From Cudoniella acicularis (taxonomy: Eukaryota > Ascomycota > Leotiomycetes > Helotiales > Helotiaceae): a DNA stretch of 12,709 bases. The DNA lies in contig JAAMPI010001581.1 in the NCBI GenBank assembly GCA_013054445.1, forward strand, positions 1-12,709, read 5' to 3'. A program made the position numbers and the translations under genes. The notes beneath the pieces were generated by a model. The model was not told the origin of the DNA and did no database searches. It saw only the letters and a list, made by a program, of their open reading frames with translations. This document shows, one piece after another, positions 7,240 to 12,709 of this stretch (positions are counted from its first letter, which is position 1; each line of letters opens with the position of its first letter).

Positions 7240-8265
7240 AAAACAGAGTTTGTGAGCAGGCTGACTTAGCGTCATCGGATCTGCTATAGCAGTGGCTTGT
7301 AAACCGGATATACTAATCCGAAGACTTCCTGTAAGATCGTCTAGCGCAATAATATCAGATTCGGTGTCGCGAAGTCTAATGGTGACGGATTTTGAACAAA
7401 TTCTGATCCGGCGATTCTCCAGGTTCTCATCTAGCAGTGCATTTGAAAGCCACATCTCCCGAATCTTGATAGGCACAAGCGTCGGAATGGCGTTGTTTCC
7501 GCCTTTGGAGAGACCGACGAAGATAGTCTGAAAAATGCCGTCCAGCGTGGTAGGATGTATCACATGCTCTGCGATAGTAGAGCCGGGAATTTTGAAGGCC
7601 CAGTCTCGAAGACTAATAGTACTACAGGCTTCGCCATTGTCATTGTAAGAGAGATCGTGAAGTGTTTGAAAGCAGGGTCCAAAGTTCAAGCCAGAGTTCC
7701 CTAACTTTTGGTAAAAATAGTTTTCACTCGCTCGCTTATCGCACCTCGATGCTCTATCCAGGTACTGGGTTCCCGCGGTCTCGAGGTCGTTCTCTTTGGA
7801 AGTACCCAATTCGTCTTGGCTTTCTTTATATTCTACTCCGACTTGGCCCCTGCAATTCTCAACCCAGGTGTTGTTCTGATTGGTGTAAAGCCGAAAATCG
7901 TACCAGATAAAGCTATCGTCGTTGTTACGAGAGCTGAGTAGGAAGTTTGTTTCTAACCCATCGGGCTCTTCCGAGATCTGCACAGCTTTCATGAACAGCA
8001 CTTCTTTGAACTTATAACCCTTGATGATATGGTCTGCAGTAGCTGATAACTGTCTCAAGGCTTCGATGGCCATTACCAGAATTCCAGACGCGGGATATAA
8101 CGTGATTCTATTAATCTTGAGGCGGATTAGCATAGCTTTTGAATCTCCAATGAAGCACTAACCTTGTGATCTTTCATCTAAGAATTTTCCACAGGTCTGA
8201 GGAAATGGCGCCATCGTGGCTCCAACGGATTCCAATCTCTGCCAGACGTGCCTAACAATTCATAC
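7240..8265 (-). pseudogene. PKS dehydratase (DH) domain, stop at its N-terminal hotdog fold
   Basis: The domain would dehydrate beta-hydroxyacyl intermediates. It begins near RDWNPLEPRW. The catalytic His lies in D-H-K at codon 8168-8166, directly before intron 7 (8162-8116, GTTAGT...CAAG, 47 bp, branch-like GCTAAT). The catalytic Asp is in HPTTLDG. Four codons before the His-containing triplet, TAG 8180-8178 replaces the usual Trp of W-x-x-D-H; on the plus strand this is CTA from CCA, a RIP-type change. Exon 8 resumes with R-I-T-L-Y-P-A-S-G, the conserved glycine/proline turn of the first hotdog fold. Confidence 0.88.
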
Positions 8266-8419
8266 GGCGCATTTTGGCGAAACCGAAAATTTGTGCTTAA
8301 CCTGCTTTCATGCCAATATGTGTGTGAATGATTGAAAGGGTATTCGGGCAGGTTAGTCAACATGTTGGGAAGTTGAGTATTTCTTTTCATATTGTTGATT
8401 TCTATTAGATCAACATTGT

Positions 8420-9500
8420 ATCCACCACAAAATAGACGGCCAGCTGCAGATAAGGCCGTCTCAAGCGCGGAATAGCCCCACAGCATGAGAGAAGAGTAAT
8501 CGACATGGTCATCTTTGCTGAGGCTTTTTAGGATTTCCTTAAGAGGTGCCTGGAGCGCCGAATGAGGACCGATTTCCACGAGATGACCAATCCTTGTGTT
8601 TTCATCTGACCGTTCAGATCTCCGCATCATCGCTGTTACGGCACTAACAAATAGCACTGGTGATGTGAGGTTTTCCACCCAGTAATCGGCTTTTGAACTC
8701 GACAGGGAGGTATTTCCTCTCCAGAGACAGTAGAGAACATTGGCACCGAGGGATGATGTCCTGCGCTAATTTCCCCAATGAGTGCTTCATATGTTGCAGC
8801 AACTTCGGTCATGAAGTTAGAGTGATATGCTACACTAACGTTTAACTTCTGAGCAAAGATTCGCTCCTTGTCTAGAACTAACTTTAGGCGTTCCAGTTGA
8901 CCCTCGTCTCCGGTCAATGTTATATTGCGTGGACTGTTGACGCAACCGACTCTGATTTTAACACGCTCAAGCTCAGTTCTCTCGAAAGCAATGAGATACG
9001 ACTATATTCTGACTTCAGACATCCCGACAGCCATCATAGCCCCGCGGCTATTCGAATCCCTTGCTATCTGCTCAGAGACTACTCCTCGAAAATAAGCAAT
9101 TCTCTAGGCTGATTCTCGGGAAATATTGCCAGCGTAGTAAGCTGCACTTATTTCGCCCGATGAATGACCCACGACGCTGGATGGGTTGATGTTCCAGCTT
9201 CGTAGGAGATCAACTAGTGCAACTTGTAGTGTTGTATAGAGTGGCTGACTAAGAGCGGGTTTATGGACATTAGTTTGCTCTTGGGTCTGACGAAGTTCGT
9301 CTGTATATTTTTAGGGCATGACACGATTAGGGATTCAGGGTTCAAACTTACCAACCACTCCCCATTCACATCCAATAGACCTGAAATATGTATCTGCGTG
9401 CTGGAGACTGTCACGGAATGTGGAGTATACTAGTAACTCTGTCCCCATGGTGTGATGCTGTGCACCCTGACCGGTGAACACGAATGCTAATTTGGGAACG
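8420..9500 (-). pseudogene. PKS acyltransferase (AT) domain, broken by two stops and a frameshift
   Basis: The domain would load malonyl units. It begins near FVFTGQGAQ, and the catalytic Ser is in GHSSGE (codon 9163-9161). Intron 6 (9351-9301, GTAAGT...ACAG) splits it. Nineteen codons after that Ser, a TAG (9106-9104) replaces a position where homologues usually have Trp (E-S-A-W-R-I-A-Y); a second TAG is at 9004-9002. Both read CTA on the plus strand, as RIP of CCA would give. Near 8700-8725 the frame moves by -1: homology leaves the frame containing FSTVSGEEIPP and resumes in the frame reading A-D-Y-W-V-E-N-L-T-S-P-V. No intron-like sequence explains the shift. Confidence 0.88.
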
Positions 9501-9894
9501 CGAGTAGAGCGAACCGCTTTAGGCAAAGGAACTTCTAAGCGCAGTTTGAGATTTTCCAACGATCCTGCGATAGCGAATGATTTCCAAGACAGCGCATTGC
9601 GCTTCGCTGAGAGAGTATATATAAGATTCGCGAAGTAAGACGAATTTTGGATGTCTTGGGTGCCTAAGCTTGCAAGATATTCGTGGTAAACATCGGCAAG
9701 TCGCTCTATCCCACCCTCGTCAGAAGCAGACCAAACAAGTAGTCTTAATGGAGCTTCGTCGAGAGAGCCTTTTATATGACCAGGAATTCCGTTCCGGTAG
9801 ATTTCCCCGGCCTTGGGTGGTGATGTTGTGACAGTACAATGGGAACCAGTTAAATTTCTGGCAGCCAGGTAGTGGTAAGTGTCATCCAAAACGA

Positions 9895-11416
9895 CATGGA
9901 CATTCGAGCCACCATATCCAAATGAGTTTACTGATGCGCGGCGCAGACCTTCTGTTGGCCAAGGTGTGGGTTCGAGGGGGAACTACAGCAGAATCATTAG
10001 ATTGCCGGAAATGGGATGAAAGGTGGACCAACTTTGATGTTCCATTTCTTGGTCAGGATTCGAGGATTCGGTCGCTCAAACCAAATATTTGGCGGAATAA
10101 TGCCCCTCTCCAAAACCAAGACTGATTTAATCAGCCCGGCAATTCCACTCGCCCCTGCCAGATGACCAATGTTCGACTTCAGTGCACCAACAAAAAGAGG
10201 TTCATGCCCAGACCGTTCGCTTCTAAAAACGGCTCCAATGGCAGCTGCTTCTAAAGGATCGCCTGCCGGTGTACCAGTACCATGCGCTTCGAAATATCTC
10301 GTTTCCTTTAAGTCTAATCCACCGGCCGAATATGTTTCGCGTATCAAGGTCTCCTGGGCGAGTCTACTTGGCTGAGTAATACTAATCAGGTCAGCGCTTA
10401 AAACAGAATAAGAAAAGGTCCAAGTACCCAGGAGTTCTTCCGTCTTGATTAGTGCCTGTTGCGCCGATTACAGCTCGGATTGTATTTCCATCACGTAGTG
10501 CAGCTGATAGAGACTTGATAACCACGACACCAAACCCCTCACCCCTGGAGTACCCGTTGGCACGATCATCGAAACTATAACATTTACTATCAGGCGATAG
10601 GAAATTGAGATTGGCTATAGGGATCATAAGGTCAGGATTGTAGAAGAGATTATAACCAGCCACAATGCCCTAAAACTTAAGTCAGATACCGGCGCGTCAA
10701 ATCTACAAAATTTACTGACTATGCTACTCTCGCCACATCGTATGCTTTGACATGCGAGATGCAGCGCAAGAAGACTACTGGAACATGCTGTATCAATGGA
10801 AATACTCGGTCCGACCAAATTGAAAAACCAGCTCAGCCGATTCGCAAGCATCGCCGTTCCGGTTCCCGTTGCCATGTACTGAGCCTGTTTTTCCACATCA
10901 CGCAACAGTATAGTCTCGTACTCTCGGGTAAAGCTTCTAACATGAACAGACGTCTTGGAATTGGCTAGATCGGACAATAGAATTCCAGCTGAAATTTATT
11001 GAGTAAGTCATTATCATGAATGAACCGAAGGTTTAGGTAGTACATACCATTCTCCAAAGCTTTGTAGGTACTTTCTAGAAGACCTCGCTGTATCGGCTCT
11101 ATGCAACTGGCTTCGGCAGGTGTTATAGAAAAAAATGGAGCGTCGAAGGCTGTAATATCATCTCGAATAAAATGACCACCCCTAACATTTATCTATAGGA
11201 GAAATCAGATTCAAGACATGCTTTTCAAACGGAAGGAACATATACCGTGTTGGTGCGAGTAGTATCTGGATGATAGAAGGCGTTTATGTTGAATCGATCA
11301 CTAGGTACTTCGGTCACTGCAGACCGCCCCTCTACCAAGAGCTGCCAGAAATCGTCGGCTGACACTGCGTCTTGGGGAAACTTTAGAGAGAGGCCGATAA
11401 TAGCAATAGGCTCCAT
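9895..11416 (-). other. PKS ketosynthase (KS) domain, coding part intact
   Basis: This part spans exons 1-5 and the start of exon 6. It would catalyse decarboxylative Claisen condensation. The catalytic Cys is in DTACSSS (codon 10785-10783), and the two catalytic His are in EAHGTGT and KSNIGHLAGA. The domain ends near SFGYGGSN. No stop or frameshift occurs in the spliced KS. Introns 1-5 (53, 59, 50, 46 and 50 bp) all lie in this part. Intron 3 must use GTCAGT (10719) and intron 5 GTTGGT (10032) to keep frame; both donors are non-consensus. Confidence 0.9.
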
Positions 11417-12522
11417 GTTGAGAGGAAAATGAGAGAATCGTGAAGTATATTTCAAAAATTGTCGTATAGTTCTGAATATTGAAAAACGAGTTCCAGTCAG
11501 ACCTATTCAGATAGGCGTGACTTCGTGTGCCAGAGCAGCGCATAATGGCCCTCACTACCTCCAGCTTCATCCTATAACGTTTGGCGATTTCCGAGAGAGT
11601 CGTTGGCGGAAGGTCTGATGCCGAGATGACTGGCTTGTGGAGCAGGCCCTGAGAGTGAGGCTGGTCGTAAGGGCTTAACGAGCAGTCTGTCTGTAGGTGA
11701 GACTAAAAGAGCAGGTTACAAAGGAATTGGTAGAAAGAATCGAACCGGTTGAGTTGCAGCATACATGATCGCGGAAAGCTAATTGGGGTAGCGGAAAGCA
11801 GCGAAGCGGCGTGGGTTTGCTGAGACACATTCCCAGGGATTCCATCTTCCCACGGAGGCACAGCCTATAATTATGACTGGAGCGCTAATAGGGTGTCCCC
11901 CTTGGTGAAGCTATTATTTCAATATATACCTGGTATTGATTGGTATTGTTGGTACCAACGGAAAATGCAGTTGGATGTGCAATTTAAAATCCAGTTGGAT
12001 ATGTAATTTAAAATGCAGTTGGTGTTGGTATTGTTTTGGAGTAGAGGGGGCGCCTTGCTAGCGATCTAGTAATAATTATGGGCTGTACCTCTATAGAGAC
12101 TAATCCACCTTAAGGTCGGTCTGATACCCAACTGTTACCTAGAAATTCTGCGGTCAGCGTGAAGATTGAAGTGCAGCTTGAAAGTTGAAGATTCTAGGTT
12201 GAAGATTGCGGATTGCTGGCAGAGGCCTCCCGTCCCTCGCGTATCTAGGCGACTTCGCCTCGCCTTATCCTAACCTCCTAAAAAGGTCGACCGGACAATC
12301 AATCCTCCCCTCACCCCGCTGACTACCAGCCTATAACATACAAGGATGGCTCGCAGGCTTACGAAGCTCTGCCCCGATCCAACATATGGGGTATTTTATA
12401 TTATCGGTGCCATGGCTGAGAAGCCCTTATAATGTCGGCGACATTGGAGAAGCAACGTCCCGGACTTACTTACACCTGTCATCGCTTCTTCTATCCCTTC
12501 CGGTTCAAACGTACCAATCATC
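11417..12522. other. Divergent intergenic region between the PKS pseudogene and a membrane-protein gene
   Basis: About 1.1 kb would hold both divergent promoters. The only minus-strand frame next to the PKS start (to about 11570) is an upstream shadow with no motif. Visible structure is a short tandem repeat (11962-12022), TTGGTATTG-type echoes around it, and repeated TTGAAGATT-like words at about 12165-12207. I could not assign transcription-factor sites or a TATA box with confidence. Confidence 0.5.
11962..12022. repeat. 24-bp tandem repeat, about 2.5 copies
   Basis: Unit 1 (11962-11985) and unit 2 (11986-12009) share AAAAT-CAGTTGGAT and end in AATTT, and a partial third unit (12010-12022, AAAATGCAGTTGG) follows without a gap. 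Units 1 and 2 differ at a few positions, two of them RIP-type (GTGC against ATGT). TTGGTATTG words flank both sides (about 11939-11949 and 12024-12032). Confidence 0.85.
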
Positions 12523-12709
12523 ATGCCGAAACTCACTACTGATGCTCTCACTGCGATCTGCCTCGGAGCAATCGTACTTTTCTTGGACTGTGGTGCTGTA
12601 CTTCTACGAATTCTTGCTAGAAAATACAAAAATGCACCACTAGGCTATGACGACTTGTTTATAATTCTTGCTATTCCGTTGGAAATAGTGTATGTCGCTA
12701 TACTTTTGT
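12523..12709 (+). CDS. Integral membrane protein, N-terminal part (possibly fungal rhodopsin-domain/SAT4-type)
   Basis: ATG at 12523 opens a frame that stays open to the window end (62 complete codons). The preceding in-frame stop is at 12430-12432 with no ATG between, so this start is the first possible one. The short N-terminus leads into a hydrophobic helix (about residues 9-27, A-L-T-A-I-C-L-G-A-I-V-L-F), a basic stretch L-A-R-K-Y-K, then L-G-Y-D-D-L and a second hydrophobic helix. A first helix, an R/K-rich loop, and L-G-x-D-D leading into helix 2 is the layout of the fungal rhodopsin-domain (SAT4-like, PTH11-related) multi-pass proteins, frequent in accessory and secondary-metabolite regions. 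Only about two helices are visible, so the family is tentative and integrity of the rest is unknown. It is divergent from the PKS. Confidence 0.65.
   Translation, partial: MPKLTTDALTAICLGAIVLFLDCGAVLLRILARKYKNAPLGYDDLFIILAIPLEIVYVAILL

Larger units (their letters stand above)
5984..11416 (-). pseudogene. Highly reducing type I polyketide synthase pseudogene (KS-AT-DH-cMT, 3' end lost)
   Basis: Ten exons: 11416-11246, 11192-11048, 10988-10720, 10669-10428, 10381-10033, 9982-9352, 9300-8163, 8115-6451, 6388-6327, 6281-5984. They sum to 4970 nt, one short of a whole frame, matching one 1-nt deletion. The start M-E-P-I-A-I-I-G is the usual HR-PKS N-terminus. Domain order KS, AT, DH, C-methyltransferase is standard for iterative fungal HR-PKSs, which normally continue to ER, KR and ACP and exceed 2300 residues; here about 1656 remain. 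Lesions: TAG at 9106-9104 and 9004-9002 in AT, TAG at 8180-8178 at the DH start, a frameshift at about 8700-8725, and a donor changed from GT to AT at 6450. The first stop limits any product to 667 residues, KS plus part of AT, which could not make polyketide. Codon use otherwise looks normal, so decay is recent compared with the transposon. Confidence 0.93.

Noticed and set aside
8690..8730. A small intron to explain the frame change in AT
   Set aside because: No donor-branch-acceptor set of plausible length lies between the two conserved segments; a 1-nt deletion is simpler.
8178..8917. Separate small genes within the PKS region
   Set aside because: These frames open at codons such as TTG or mid-domain positions and join into one continuous KS-AT-DH-cMT order; they are pieces of one broken gene.
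5984..11416. A functional short PKS (KS-AT-DH-cMT) or a non-reducing PKS
   Set aside because: Three stops, a frameshift and a lost donor rule out function. There is no SAT or product-template domain, and the N-terminus and DH place it with HR-PKSs.
12396..12629. 77-codon minus-strand frame and overlapping 85-codon plus frame
   Set aside because: Shadows of the membrane-protein start at 12523, whose frame alone shows two hydrophobic helices and the L-G-x-D-D pattern.
1..12709. CRISPR array, tRNA or rRNA genes
   Set aside because: No regularly spaced direct repeats and no tRNA- or rRNA-like segments were noticed; the TTCGAATCCC at about 9051-9060 is PKS coding sequence, not a tRNA arm.

Overview
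The window looks like an accessory, repeat-rich stretch of a filamentous ascomycete genome. Evidence: many short (45-62 bp) introns with fungal branch and acceptor signals; an iterative highly reducing type I polyketide synthase (HR-PKS); an FSH1-family hydrolase; the start of a fungal multi-pass membrane protein; and transposon fossils with C:G to T:A changes at CpA/TpG, the mark of repeat-induced point mutation (RIP). The species cannot be told from the sequence. There is one N at base 21.

Layout, left to right. 1-280: 3' end of a pogo-type transposase (+), probably followed by the element's terminal region to about 353. 354-1289: no gene seen. 1290-2062 (-): apparently intact two-exon FSH1-family serine hydrolase, 236 residues, of the kind that includes LovG-like product-releasing enzymes of HR-PKS clusters. 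2356-4437: Tc1/mariner-type DNA transposon fossil bounded by inverted repeats. Its transposase (2627-4244, +) keeps one frame and a DD34E triad but carries about 34 stop codons. It is split by a 164-bp solo LTR (3624-3787) with a perfect 5-bp target duplication. 4441-5384: no convincing gene, AT-rich, with one hairpin. 5385-5669 (-): weak ORF, possibly the end of a HET-like protein. 5878-5999 (+): promoter and 5' leader-like sequence running into the dead end of the PKS. 5984-11416 (-): HR-PKS pseudogene in ten exons, KS-AT-DH-cMT. 11417-12522: intergenic, with a short tandem repeat. 12523 to the end (+): first 62 residues of an integral membrane protein, cut by the window edge.

The PKS is dead in several independent ways. 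There are in-frame TAG codons in AT (9106, 9004) and at the DH start (8180), a 1-nt deletion near 8700-8725, a lost splice donor (6450, GT to AT), and the whole ER/KR/ACP end is missing. The three stops and the donor change all fit CpA to TpA. The hydrolase on the same strand shows no break, so the region reads as a decayed polyketide locus in which a putative release enzyme outlived its synthase. I see no clearly new biological system. The most informative structure is the ordered history of decay: transposon insertion, RIP, later LTR insertion and solo-LTR formation, and PKS truncation at a chimeric junction.
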